Below are positions 10,193 through 20,320 of a DNA stretch of 64,000 nt, piece after piece. A program made the position numbers and the translations under genes. This DNA comes from Immersiella caudata. Lineage: Eukaryota > Ascomycota > Sordariomycetes > Sordariales > Lasiosphaeriaceae. Under the pieces are notes generated by a model, which saw only the letters and a list, made by a program, of their open reading frames with translations, was not told the DNA's origin and searched no databases. The stretch covers positions 7,812,001 through 7,876,000 of the forward strand of contig JAULSU010000001.1 of the NCBI GenBank assembly GCA_030512335.1, written 5' to 3'. How positions within the stretch are numbered: position 1 is the first letter of the stretch; each line of letters begins with the position of its first letter.

Positions 10193-11152
10193 ATGCTTCG
10201 CCAGACTTTCCTTGCCAGTCTTCTGGCAACCGCCCCAGTCTTTGCACAGCGGTGCGATTCCGTCATCCCAATACTACCACCCAAGAACGTAACCGTCCCC
10301 CCAACCAACGGCACCGCCGGACACAATGGAACAACCTTCCTCATCTCTGCCCGCCAATTCACCCCCGAGCCCGACTACCCTCCCACCCCAGCACCCCCTA
10401 CCATCCCCCTCTACGTGCACGTCGTCGCCGGCTCCAACGCCCGCAAAGATGGCTACCTCACCGAACAAGAAGTCATCGACCAAGTCAACATCATCCACGA
10501 CCTCTTCAAACCCCGCGGCATCTCCTTCCGCCACGACGCTTCCATGCGTCAATGGGTCGTCAACGCCAGCTGGGCCGGTCCCGACCGCGACTTCAACGAG
10601 ATGAAAGAAGCCCTGCACAAAGGCGACTACCGCACCATTAACCTCTACATCCGCAACATCACCATCCGCGACTACGGCGGCAGCTGCTCCAACCCCTGGA
10701 CGCAGGAAGAAATTTGGAACGTCCCCTTCCCCCGCCGCCTCCTCCAAGACGGCTGCGTCATCAACACCGAGACTCTCGCTGGGAGCGGTCACTCCTTCAT
10801 GAACATGGGGAAGACCGCCGTCCATGAAATAGGCCACTGGTTCGGCCTCTTCCACACGTACGAAGCCGGCACCGTACGCGACGGTGTCAACCCGCCGAAT
10901 CCATGCTGGGCGGGGAATCCAGGGGATGAAGTCAAGGACACGCCGCGGTGCAAGAATGTGTCGCCGGCGGGGCAGTGCAACATGACGCAGAATACTTGTC
11001 CGGAGCCGGCGGGGGAGAAGCCGGTGTATGATGCGGTGTGGAATTACATGTCGGAGAGTTCGGACGCGTGTTATCAGAATTTTACGGTGGGGCAGCAGGA
11101 GAGGATGTATTTTATTTATGATAAGTATCGAGCGGGAGAGACTAGGGGTTGA
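10193..11152 (+). CDS. Secreted zinc metalloprotease, peptidase family M43 (pappalysin/cytophagalysin type)
   Basis: A single exon encodes 319 aa. The ATG at 10193 begins a signal peptide (MLRQTFLASLLATAPVFA, cleaved near residue 18-19). A Pro/Thr-rich propeptide-like stretch with N-glycosylation sites follows. The metzincin zinc site HEIGHWFGLFH is at residues 211-221 (two His and the distal His as ligands, Glu212 as base). The Met-turn is YMSESSD with Met286, about 65 residues downstream as expected for M43. Cysteines are plentiful in the C-terminal half (C238, C253, C262, C269, C293), as in secreted M43B proteins of fungi. It should cleave proteins outside the cell; specificity is unknown. 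The upstream in-frame start near 10073 would bury the signal peptide and is rejected. Confidence 0.93.
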   Translation: MLRQTFLASLLATAPVFAQRCDSVIPILPPKNVTVPPTNGTAGHNGTTFLISARQFTPEPDYPPTPAPPTIPLYVHVVAGSNARKDGYLTEQEVIDQVNIIHDLFKPRGISFRHDASMRQWVVNASWAGPDRDFNEMKEALHKGDYRTINLYIRNITIRDYGGSCSNPWTQEEIWNVPFPRRLLQDGCVINTETLAGSGHSFMNMGKTAVHEIGHWFGLFHTYEAGTVRDGVNPPNPCWAGNPGDEVKDTPRCKNVSPAGQCNMTQNTCPEPAGEKPVYDAVWNYMSESSDACYQNFTVGQQERMYFIYDKYRAGETRG

Positions 11153-11812
11153 TGCGTGGACGGGCAAGGGAATGTATGGGAGCTTTGATTGGACGAAATA
11201 CAATTTGTTTTATCACGTGCATTTTTTGTTAGAGGTTTGGAAAGTGGAAAGAGCTTCCAAGAACGATGCAAGGTGGGGCGAGGGTCGGCGACTTGCTTTG
11301 TGCAACAAACGCGGTGGGGAGGGGGGGGGGGGGGTTCCACTCCAACAAAAGCCGACATCATCTTGGTACATTCCGCCCGGCCATCATCAACTGTCACTCA
11401 CTACCTCTGGGTATTTATTTCGCTCCTAAACATGAGCGAGCGTCGCTGGCGTCGTTTCAATCTCGAAATAGGTATGTATGCCCCAGGTCTGGGAGACCCG
11501 CTTCCCCGGAATGCCCGATGCGGGGGAACCGTGTTTCGGAGATCGACATTGAGAGCAGCTGCGGCTGAGCGGTTTCTGGAGGTCGACGAAACCAGCAGTC
11601 TTGGTAGCTTGAGGTGGCTTCAAGCCCGTCCAAAAACAAGGGCGTCATTTCCCATCCCGGTCCGGATGGCAATTTCCACCACAATCCAAAAGGGGGGCAC
11701 GTGGAGGGCAACACAGACGCCGCCATGGTAAGAAAACACCGCCAGTCCCTCGCCCCGACGCTCACGGTGGCGCGTCTACCTGGTAGTCCAACTCCGTCCA
11801 CTCGTTTCCGCG
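11153..11812. other. Intergenic with G-runs, no gene seen
   Basis: It contains a G-rich run (about 11315-11335). Overlapping frames on both strands have no recognisable protein features. Confidence 0.5.
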
Positions 11813-12832
11813 ATGCGGGTTGCCTCGCTCCTTCCGGCCCTCCTCGCCGCAGTCCACGTCGCCGTGGGCGCGGCGGTCCCCAACATACCCCGCTCACAGT
11901 CCGGCACATGCGTCGCCGATGACCTGCTTCGCTTCTTTCGATCCCACCGGGTCCATGCCGCTCCGTTCTGCCGCGAGTATCTTGGACCCAAGGTCAAAAC
12001 CGTCACCGTCACGGAGAGCGCGACCCTGACGCAGACGACTCTGACCACGGAAACAAGCACAGATACAGTCGTGTCGACGTCGGTGGTGCTCGACGTATCG
12101 ACCGTAACTGTCACTTCCACCGAGGCTCCTGTTCCCGTCGTCACGCTCAAGGCGAGATACGCTGGATACTTCAATGACCGCATCGCCACCGAGCCTCCCG
12201 CCTCGATCTCCAGCGCTTGCTCGTGCCTAAAGCTGTGTTTGGGAAGAACCACCACATCAACCACCACCACAGTCACCGAAGACGTCACCGAATCCCAAAC
12301 CACAACCACCCAAGTCACGACCACAATCCCCACCACCGTCACAAGCAGTACCACAACTACCACAACCACCGTCGTCCCCATCCCAACCTACCCAACCCAG
12401 CCCTTCCGTATGTACACCCTCGACGGCACCGGCGCCAGGCAGTACCTCGACCGTCGCGACTGGGTCCAAGGCGACGTCGTGGCTTCCACACCCGATGCCT
12501 CCCTCGCCGAAACCTTCGTCGTCGATGCCGACCAGTATCTCTTTTTCACCGACGGCTTCAGTACCGGCACTATCGTGTACGCCTTTTACGGGCCTGAATA
12601 TTTTGGTGATGACCGAGCAAAGGTGTTGTACTTCAACACGCCCGAGTCCATTGCAGAATTCGGTTTCATTTATCATGTGTGGACTGTTGATCTGGAGACA
12701 TTGAGCATTGGGCTGGCGGACCCTGCGAGGATGCTGCAGCTGTGTGATAGGGCGTATAACTCCATGTTGATGGTGGGGAATGTGGTCGATAGCGATTGTG
12801 TGGGTGTGAGTTTGTTTATGGAGTATGTTTAG
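11813..12832 (+). CDS. Secreted Thr/Val-rich protein of unknown function
   Basis: One exon encodes 339 aa. It starts with a signal peptide (MRVASLLPALLAAVHVAVGA). A short cysteine-containing N-terminal part comes next, then a Thr/Val-rich stretch (residues ~62-105) and a second Thr-rich stretch (~145-190). Both are typical O-glycosylated linkers of fungal wall proteins. A globular C-terminal part (~195-339) carries the motifs RMYTLDG, QYLFFTDGF and FGFIYHVWTVD. A related ending is common in uncharacterised secreted fungal proteins, but I cannot name a domain. No GPI signal is evident at the C-terminus. Function is unknown; a cell-surface or extracellular role is inferred only from composition and the signal peptide. 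Confidence 0.8.
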   Translation: MRVASLLPALLAAVHVAVGAAVPNIPRSQSGTCVADDLLRFFRSHRVHAAPFCREYLGPKVKTVTVTESATLTQTTLTTETSTDTVVSTSVVLDVSTVTVTSTEAPVPVVTLKARYAGYFNDRIATEPPASISSACSCLKLCLGRTTTSTTTTVTEDVTESQTTTTQVTTTIPTTVTSSTTTTTTTVVPIPTYPTQPFRMYTLDGTGARQYLDRRDWVQGDVVASTPDASLAETFVVDADQYLFFTDGFSTGTIVYAFYGPEYFGDDRAKVLYFNTPESIAEFGFIYHVWTVDLETLSIGLADPARMLQLCDRAYNSMLMVGNVVDSDCVGVSLFMEYV

Positions 12833-13615
12833 GCGCGTTCGTCATTCAGGATTGCTATAGACTGTTTGAGAGCGACCTGCGGTGTTTCTGGGGTCTGATA
12901 AACTGGGCGAGGGGACCGCTTTCAACCGCCCTCGAGCAATCTGTTCACTCCCTTGCGCATGTGAGGTCCGAATCAAGCATTGCAGCGCGTTGATCACATT
13001 CCAGTTACAATGTCCATCCAAACACACTATCGGCCTGTTAGGCGATTGAGACGCACCTTGGAAGGCCGCAGCTCGCTCTTTCCACTTCAGGCTTCCTCCA
13101 GCCCGGACCCCGCGGTGAAGCGAATACCACCATATGGCCGTCTGCGCTTTCCATCCCGTCATCCTTGCGGGGCAAAGCGCCGGTCTCCTGACGATGGACG
13201 CGCCGCTTCTCTGCTTGTTCTCCGCCACAATGCCAACACCAGCGCCGCAGCCACCAACAGCTCCAGCGACCGTGAAGAGCGACGACTACGAACAATCGAC
13301 ACACTTCCCTCGAGGCCAGGTTTGACGCGCGGCGGTTTGAGGGTCTTCATTGGCGCGCAAACCGCCAACTGCGGCCCCCGAAGAGGCAAGGTATGCAGCT
13401 GGGAGGCGCACATTTGTGAAGGGCGAGGAGGGAGGGGGAGGGGGGGGGGAGACTCTTGTGTAACGCAAAATAACCGTGCTTTCGAGACCGGAGATGGACT
13501 GACGCATCTTGGACAGGAAGCGAAGCGGTAGTCAAGGCATAAAGGCCACTCCATTCCCGCTCCATCGCGTCGATCCAGACACATCCTTGCGCTATCGAAG
13601 CAACAACCTACCACC
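12833..13615. other. Intergenic, no convincing gene
   Basis: Long overlapping frames exist on both strands (for example 12980-13531 plus and 13159-13617 minus). They are Arg/Pro/Ser-rich, contain a G-run (13435-13449) and resemble no family. The P450 promoter must lie in the right part. Confidence 0.45.
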
Positions 13616-15544
13616 ATGGATGTGTTAACTGCGGCGGCTCTGTCCTTCTTCGAGGTGGCAACCTGGGCCTGGCTATCTGGAAGATCGCTGTCGTTGCGAC
13701 CTTTGTCGCAGCTGAACCTTATCCGATTGCTCCTCCACTTCGTTATCCACTACGTCACGCTCAAGTTCTACAACATTGTTGTCTACCCCCGCTTTTTCTC
13801 TCCTCTGAGGAATCTACCAGGACCCAGGGATGGCGTTCCTTTGCTCGGCCAGTTTCCACAGATCCTGACGTCGAAGTCCCCCAACGAGCCGTTTCGAATG
13901 TGGTCCGACATATGGTCCAGGGCCCCATTTATCAGATTCCTTGGAGTCGGCAACCAGGAAACACTGCTGATCAACACCCCCGAGGCACACAAGGAGGTAT
14001 TCCACACCTGCTACGACTCGTTCAAGAAGCCAGACTTTATGTTTCGGTGGGTGGGCGACATCACTGGCTGGGGCCTCCTGTTCTCTGAAGGGGAGGAGCA
14101 CAAGCGCCAAAGAAGACTGCTCCAGGGGCTCTTTACGGTGCGCAATCTCAGGCGTATCTTTCCGGTGTTCTCCGACAAGGCGGAGGGGTTTGCCCAAAAT
14201 CTTGAGGACAGCATGGACGAACAAGGGCGTGCAACTATCGATGGTAAAAATGATGCTCCCCTGGCTTGACTTTGCTAATATTCAGTAGTGGCATCCGCGT
14301 ACCTGATGAGCCGTCTCAACGTCACCAGCGTCACAATAATGGGCCTTGAACTGGATCAGCTTGGGGCACGGGACCCTGATTGGGAGTATGTTGATCTTCC
14401 TCGCCCCAGAGTACTGCTGACAGATACGACAGCTTCGTTTCCTGCTACCGACGCATCTTCCACCCCGAAAGAATCGCCGGCATGCTCATCTTGATCAACG
14501 CAATGATCCCGATACGAAGACTCCTCCCTGTCAAAGCGTTTTCTGAACACACTCGATCCATGGCCGAGGCCCGCGGGATCGTCACCGAGTGTGTCCGTCA
14601 ACGAATTCGGGACGTCGAGCGAGCGGCCGAGAAAGGCGAGACGTTTCAGTCGACCATCGGGAGCGGATGCAGCGATCTCTTGACCATGCTTGTCGAGGAA
14701 AACCAACGACGACGCCCAGGATCCGTAGACCAGTTGGCGGAGCAGGAGCTTGTTGACCAGGTGAGGTAGCTAAGGGAGCTTGTTCCTAGGCACGAATGCT
14801 AACGAGGAATATTCCAGACCCTCACGTTCGTTGTTGGGAGTCACGCAACGACCAACAGTGCTCTGGTTTGGGCAAGCTACATCCTGGCGAGGAGTTCAAG
14901 AATCCAAGACAAGTTGCGGGCGGAAATTCTCGACGCAAAAGCTCGCAAGGGATGCGAGACGCTGCAATGGGAGGATATTGATCGGCTGAGCTACTTGAAC
15001 AACTTTGTCAGGGAGATTTTGAGAATCTACACACCGAGTAAGTTTAAGCCTTGTGCGGGTCCGCCAACGGCTGAGCTGACACATTTTCTAGCCGTCACTA
15101 GCTACCGCGAATCTATTACCGACCTGCAAGACCTCTCCCCCTTCCATGGCGAAGCATGTCACTAACCTAAGATGCAGAACTTTATGCGGCACCTTTGTCC
15201 CGAAAGGGACCCTCTTTTACTTCGCCATGAATGTTGCCAGCTGCTCCAAGGCAATCTGGGGTGATGACGCAGAGCTCTGCGTCCCTGAGCGATGGGACAA
15301 CCTGAACGTCGAAGCTTCCGATCCGTATGCCTTCCAAACCTTTTCGCAGGGTCCGCGGATTTGCATCGGAAAGACATTTGCCATGATGAACATCAAGACG
15401 TTCTTGGTAGAGATGGTGCAAAGGTTTCGGTTCGTACAGAGTCCGCAGATGGAAGGCTGGGGAGAGCAGGCGCCTGAGCTTCAGTGCCCGACGTTCACGT
15501 ATGTGCCCAAGGGGCGCCTGGAGGTGGTCTTTGAGCGGATCTGA
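13616..15544 (+). CDS. Cytochrome P450 monooxygenase
   Basis: Six exons (13616-14243, 14286-14385, 14433-14760, 14818-15037, 15092-15125, 15178-15544) give 558 aa. An N-terminal hydrophobic helix is followed by LPGPRDGVPLLGQ. The helix-I region VVGSHATT lies at 357-364. The helix-K ExxR is E418-R421 in NNFVREILR. The PERW region precedes the heme-binding loop FSQGPRICIG, with axial Cys499. It should be an ER-bound heme enzyme oxidising a small lipophilic substrate. The general form resembles fungal CYP4/CYP52-like clans, but no subfamily is assigned. Two oddities: intron 5 (15126-15177) starts with GC instead of GT, and the acidic residue normally just before the conserved helix-I Thr is Ala362. 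Substrate and pathway are unknown; no cluster partner genes are nearby. Confidence 0.92.
15126..15177 (+). other. Noncanonical GC-AG intron in the P450 gene
   Basis: No GT donor can join exon 5 (…TSYRESITDL) to exon 6 (TLCGTFVPKG…). A GCAAGA donor at 15126 with branch CACTAAC and acceptor GATGCAG gives a 52-nt intron in correct phase. It restores the conserved RES-x-TDLTLCGTFVPKGT segment and makes the total coding length divisible by three. Confidence 0.7.
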
Positions 15545-16473
15545 GCGCCGAAGGAGGGCGTAAGGCAAGAAGGCTGGGTCAGGGCTGACGAGGCGCAGTT
15601 TGTTCACCCTTTCGTTGCGTTGTCAAGGTCGGTCACAAAGAAGAGGTGCTTGTTTCGCACAATGGAATTGTGTTCGGGGTGCTTTGTTCAGGGGCGGATA
15701 TGGGTGGTTTTGGCAAGTCAATATGCGTTCATTCTTCTACTACAATTGTGGCGTGTCTTCTCGACTGCACCAGCCCTTAGGTGTTCAACACTGGCAGCTT
15801 GGGCCTCAGCACGGGGGAGGTCCGCTCTTGGCCTTCGCTTCGCGAGTCTCAGCCCAGGAAACGATGGCTTCTGCGAAGATGTAGGACATGTCCTCCTCTT
15901 CCTCCTGTTTGGGCATCTGGTGAGTTGTGGACCTTAGCGCCTGTTTAATGCGTCGAAGGGTGGTTATGATGAGGGGATCTGAACTGCATTGTCGCCGTAA
16001 TGTTTTGTTCAAAATTTTCATGACTGCTCGAGTATGGTGGTAGTGCCGGATTATGGGACACGATTCAAGTCACCGGCTAGGGCAGCGGGTATCGAACATA
16101 AAGAAAAAGAGATCGGGGTGACTATCAGGATCGTGTATTATGGTGTAGGTAGCGGTTGGGTACCTGACAATGCCTTTGTGTGAGAAATTGGAGTGATGCA
16201 ACCTCCTTCAAGCCCGGCATGCGTAACAAAAGCGTCGCCATGTGCGCCGGGACGGAATAACTTTGTTTTTGCCTTCAAAGCGGATGAAATGATTGTGGTG
16301 TCTGTGATGCTGATAGCCTCTTCTTGAGTCTGCGTTTATCGGCTGCCAGTGAAACATAGCTCGGCATCGCGGGGTAAGGGGTCTGTTACAGCACAGGGGA
16401 AAAAGAAGATACACAAAAAGACAGGTGTACTCTCACCTTGGGAATTCTCACCACAACCACGGGAACCGTAAAC
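15545..16473. other. Intergenic, no convincing gene
   Basis: Short frames on both strands (for example 15806-16021 minus, 71 codons) lack recognisable features. Nothing here is called. Confidence 0.45.
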
Positions 16474-17001
16474 ATGGAATTCACCACAAACAACAACACC
16501 ACTCCATCCACGGGCATGGAATATCAACCCATTCCTCACTACGCCGCCAGTCCATCCCCCCTGACCGTTCCCCCGGAAGGCTTGCAAGATCAAACCATCA
16601 CCTTCTGTCTATTCAGGCACATCTCATCAGTAAACAGCAAATCTACCCCCCCCCCCGCTCTTTCAGGTCTCTCCATCATGAGGAATCGGGACTATCTCAC
16701 ATACCACGGCGTTGTCGTCATTCCCAATGGCAGCACCAGCCAGGTTGAAGGCCGCTTCACCCTCCCCCGACCGCGTGCATATCGGGTTGGCGGCGTGATA
16801 ACCCTTCACTGGGACTGTCCCAATTTCAGGGTCCCGCCTGGGGATACGTGTCAGTTGGAGGTACAGACGTTTCTCAGAGGGTTTGTTGTTAGATTTCAGG
16901 CTGTAGAAGGGAATGTGATCGAGATTGACGGTGCCTCTGACGTGGTTGGGGAGGTAGGTAGCGGGTTGGTTAGGTTAAACGGTGGGATGAGAAATCTCTA
17001 G
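16474..17001 (+). CDS. Hypothetical protein
   Basis: An ATG-started frame of 175 aa. The first ~45 residues are polar and Thr/Asn/Pro-rich. The rest looks globular, with strand-like pieces YHGVVVIPNGS, GGVITLHWD and CQLEVQTFLRGFVVRF, ending in MRNL. No signal peptide or membrane segment is seen and no family is recognised. A short C-run (16647-16656) encodes prolines. The stop is followed within ~50 bp by the (AAAG)n microsatellite. Coding status is plausible but unproven. Confidence 0.45.
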   Translation: MEFTTNNNTTPSTGMEYQPIPHYAASPSPLTVPPEGLQDQTITFCLFRHISSVNSKSTPPPALSGLSIMRNRDYLTYHGVVVIPNGSTSQVEGRFTLPRPRAYRVGGVITLHWDCPNFRVPPGDTCQLEVQTFLRGFVVRFQAVEGNVIEIDGASDVVGEVGSGLVRLNGGMRNL

Positions 17002-17055
17002 CCTTCTTGCCGCTTGCGGTTTTGTTTAAAAGAAAAGAGAAGAAAAGAGAAGAAA

Positions 17056-17184
<129 letters not shown>

Positions 17185-17212
17185 GATAGAAAGCAAGAAA
17201 GAAAAGAAAAAA

Positions 17213-17667
17213 AAAACCATTAAATCGACCTTGTTACATTGTTTGCTATGGCACGTATCAGTGGGTGACATTTTTCCATCGACTTTCGAAAGATACTCCC
17301 TAGGTATGTGTTTGAAGAATTGACATTGTTGCAAAGGCATAATTGCCAGGGGTTTTCACGCTGTCTTTCCAAGTTAAGGTCTCGCCATAGTTGTCTCTGC
17401 CGCCCCATCTGGGCGGACAATTTTCATTGTCATGGACCAGCTACCACGCCCCTGAGTGCAACTGTGGAATCGCAGTGGAAACACTCAGTATCGAACTTGA
17501 AGGCAACTAACTCTCCAAGCCATCGGCCGAAGACGGATATGTTGGGGATGTGAGGACCCTCGCTGGGCCAGCCCTGGGATTCCACGCAAGTGACTGCTCG
17601 AGCCAAAGACATGGGTGTTTGTTCGGTAGTGATCTCCAGGCTGGCAGATATTCTCCCCAGTGTCCTC
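17213..17667. other. Intergenic, no gene seen
   Basis: It lies between the microsatellite and the 3' end of the minus-strand M13 gene. No frame has protein features. Confidence 0.5.
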
Positions 17668-19785
17668 TCACCACAGCCCACAAGTCGGTTCCTTAACTTC
17701 ACACCCAAACGCCTCCCTGAACGCCCTCGAGTTCGCCGTCGGCCCCATGATCCTCGCCCAATTCGGCGCACCCCCCGACCGGCCCAAACGCGATTTCAGC
17801 CCATCATCGCTCACCAGCCCACACCAAGTATTCCCAAACGCCAAGAAAAACAACTGCTCATACGTCCACTCCTCCAATCCCGGCAGTGCCTCCTCCTCCT
17901 CCTCCTCCTCCTCCTCCTCCTCCTTCTCCTGCCCCTCGTCTAACCTCCTCCTAATCAACCAAGCCTCATACGCCGCCACCAACCCCGCCGAATCAGCCTC
18001 GTTCTCCCCCAGCGTCAACACCCCATCCACCTTATACCCCATCCCCTTCCCATTTCCATCATTAGCATAAACCGTCATATTCCCATACTGACTGACAAAA
18101 CACTCCTCCCTCTTCTTAAACTCCCACTCCACCCCTTCGCTCCACCAGCTAACCAACCTCCCCGTCCCATCAAAATTCTTCCCATTCTCATCAAACCCGT
18201 GACTCACCTCATGCCCCGCCACCGCTCCAAACGCCCCGTAGTTCGCCGCGCTGGGAAAGTCCCCGTGGAATAGAGGCGGTTGGAGAATCCCCGCGGGGAA
18301 GGCAATCTCGTTCGTCTCGGCGGCGTAATACGCGTTTACGATGACGGAGAAGAAATCTCCCCAAAGGGTGCGATCGGTGGGTTTTGCGAGGAGTTGGAAG
18401 TTTCGTCGGAGGGCGGCGGACTGTGCGGAAAGGGTGTTGTTGAAGTGTGAAGAGGTGATGGATACGGGGTGGTAATAAGTGAGTAGGGAATCTGGGTCAG
18501 TCAAGTTAGGGTTGGACGTGGGGTAGCCGATTTTTTGGGTCATGAGGTTTATCTTTTCGATGGCTTTCGCCCGAGTGGGTTCGTCGAGCCAGGTGAGGGT
18601 GGTGAATTTTCGGATGTAGGCGGTGCGTATGTCGGAGATGATGGTGTTGGAGAGGGTGTAATCGTGGGGGGTGAAGAATCGCTGGACGAAGAAGCGGGAG
18701 AGGATCCAGCCGAGGTTGGAGCGGACGGATGAGAGGCAGGTGCGCCATCGGGGCTGGGGAGAGGGGTTGGTGGTGATGCCTTGAAGTTGGTTGTACAGAG
18801 TGGTGAAGGGCTGGAAGATATCGGTGGGGCGGGCGAGAACGAGATCTCTGGCGCCGAGGATGAGGCGCCATGTGAAGTAGCTTTCGATGACGGAGCGAGG
18901 GGTCTTGTCGAGCAGGAGGCTGAGGTTGCCGATGTAGGCCATGTTCCAGAGGAGGTCGCCTGGAGGCACATGCGGAGGTGCGAGGGCCGAGTAGACTTTG
19001 GGAAGGCCGAGTTGTGGTGCGAGGGCATCGGCGTCGGAAAACGAGGCTTTGGTGGCGAGCTCGTAAAAGCTGGCAGAGCGAGGCGGGCTGATGGCGGCGA
19101 GCTCTGCTTCAAACTTGACTAACTCGCGCGCCTGTTCGGTAAAGTTACTTGCAGCGTTGCCACCGCGCACACCCTGAAGAATTTCGGCCACGACGGGGAC
19201 GTATTGGCCCATAAGCATCGTGGTGTTGGTGTAGACGTCCTTGCTGGGCAGAGAAAGTACCGACCATGTGTCGATGTAGACGAGCTGCACGTCAGGGTCC
19301 TCAAAATCCGTGGCAACGTACATGGAGATGAGTGAGGCTGCGTTGAAAAGACTGGTGAAGAGCAGGGGTTGTGACCAATCCGAGCCGCCAAAGGCCCCCT
19401 GAAGATCGTTGAGCCGTTTGGTGAGAGGAGTCACTCCTAGCTCCTCAAGACCGTCCTCGTCCATGCAGGTGTCGTAGGCGAGTTTCATCCGCTCAAAACT
19501 TTCCCGGTCTGCTGAGTTGCCCGAATCTCCCGGGTACGGGCCCTCGATGATTTCCCTGAGAACACCGGCACTCGCCTCATCCATGACCCCAATCGTGTCA
19601 ATTGACGTCCGCGTCGCGGGAATCTCGTGCCGCGCCCGCCATCCCCCGCATACCATTTCCTCAAAGTCTGTGCATGGGTCGATGTCCTTGTAGTTGGGCG
19701 CCAGATTCTTCACAAAGTCGCTAGCAAGCTGAAGACATGCTGGCGTCGTGCATAGTGCCCGCGTGGCGTTCTTGATGGCGACCAT
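17668..19785 (-). CDS. Zinc endopeptidase, family M13 (neprilysin/ECE-like)
   Basis: About 705 aa from the first in-frame ATG (19785). The open frame extends upstream to 19806 without another ATG, so an upstream coding exon may be missing. The body is complete. CxDFxEMVCGGW near the N-terminus is the usual M13 start of the ectodomain. NAYYAAETNEIAFPAGILQPP is the substrate-binding region, VAGHEVSHGFDENG the zinc site (His525, Glu526, His529), and GENEADSAGL holds the third ligand Glu594 and Asp598. The end …CEVKEPTCGLW corresponds to the usual CxV…CxVW. M13 enzymes are normally type II membrane proteins or secreted and cut short peptides. Here no membrane anchor or signal peptide is visible. 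A run of about 12 Glu (from a TCC repeat) sits in a surface insert near residue 615-630. Confidence 0.88.
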   Translation of the reverse strand: MVAIKNATRALCTTPACLQLASDFVKNLAPNYKDIDPCTDFEEMVCGGWRARHEIPATRTSIDTIGVMDEASAGVLREIIEGPYPGDSGNSADRESFERMKLAYDTCMDEDGLEELGVTPLTKRLNDLQGAFGGSDWSQPLLFTSLFNAASLISMYVATDFEDPDVQLVYIDTWSVLSLPSKDVYTNTTMLMGQYVPVVAEILQGVRGGNAASNFTEQARELVKFEAELAAISPPRSASFYELATKASFSDADALAPQLGLPKVYSALAPPHVPPGDLLWNMAYIGNLSLLLDKTPRSVIESYFTWRLILGARDLVLARPTDIFQPFTTLYNQLQGITTNPSPQPRWRTCLSSVRSNLGWILSRFFVQRFFTPHDYTLSNTIISDIRTAYIRKFTTLTWLDEPTRAKAIEKINLMTQKIGYPTSNPNLTDPDSLLTYYHPVSITSSHFNNTLSAQSAALRRNFQLLAKPTDRTLWGDFFSVIVNAYYAAETNEIAFPAGILQPPLFHGDFPSAANYGAFGAVAGHEVSHGFDENGKNFDGTGRLVSWWSEGVEWEFKKREECFVSQYGNMTVYANDGNGKGMGYKVDGVLTLGENEADSAGLVAAYEAWLIRRRLDEGQEKEEEEEEEEEEEALPGLEEWTYEQLFFLAFGNTWCGLVSDDGLKSRLGRSGGAPNWARIMGPTANSRAFREAFGCEVKEPTCGLW
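17889..17923. repeat. (TCC)n trinucleotide repeat within the M13 coding region
   Basis: Eleven to twelve TCC units on the plus strand encode a poly-Glu tract on the minus strand. The unit length keeps the reading frame. Confidence 0.9.
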
Positions 19786-20320
19786 CGTCTCGACATTCGT
19801 CTTCAAACGGGGCTAGGCAGGGTCAGGTTCCCACGAGCCAGGCCTCAGTGGGCGTAGAGTCCGGGGATGGAGGGGTTTTTGTCAGCTGGCGATTTGTTGC
19901 TTTGTATCGGGGTTTGCGTTCATCCGAGATGACTGGCCAACCCGTGGTCTGCTATGATTATGCAAGCACCAAATATTATTTTCCACGCTGGAAATGAGCG
20001 AGTTCATTAATTTCATACGTAGCTCTTTCCCTGGAGGAAGCGATCATTCGTCGTCGCGGCTGAGCAGATTTCGCGCCCGGGCGGGCCCGGACGCAACCCC
20101 GGTCTCGTCCTAGTCTTTACCCAACGAAAACCTAAAGATCTACGAGCATCCTCACTCCTCAGCGAACCGCTTCACCAATAACACCACTGTTGTCCTCCTG
20201 GGCAATAAGTTCCTGAAATCAATGTTGGCCTTTCCATTCCTAACCGCATCCACCGTCTCTGCAATCAACATCTTCACAAAATCCCTGCTAGCGCCCACAC
20301 GTTCCAGATGGATGCGTCTC
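19786..20320. other. Upstream region of the M13 gene, no gene assigned
   Basis: An upstream exon of the M13 gene may lie here, but I could not identify one carrying a hydrophobic anchor. The rest up to the small secreted protein gene shows only short frames. Confidence 0.4.

Noticed and set aside
10274..11203. Long minus-strand frame of 309 codons
   Set aside because: Antisense of the M43 metalloprotease gene, whose signal peptide and zinc site are clear.
13616..16000. Secondary-metabolite cluster around the P450
   Set aside because: No polyketide synthase, NRPS, terpene synthase or transporter genes lie near it in this window.
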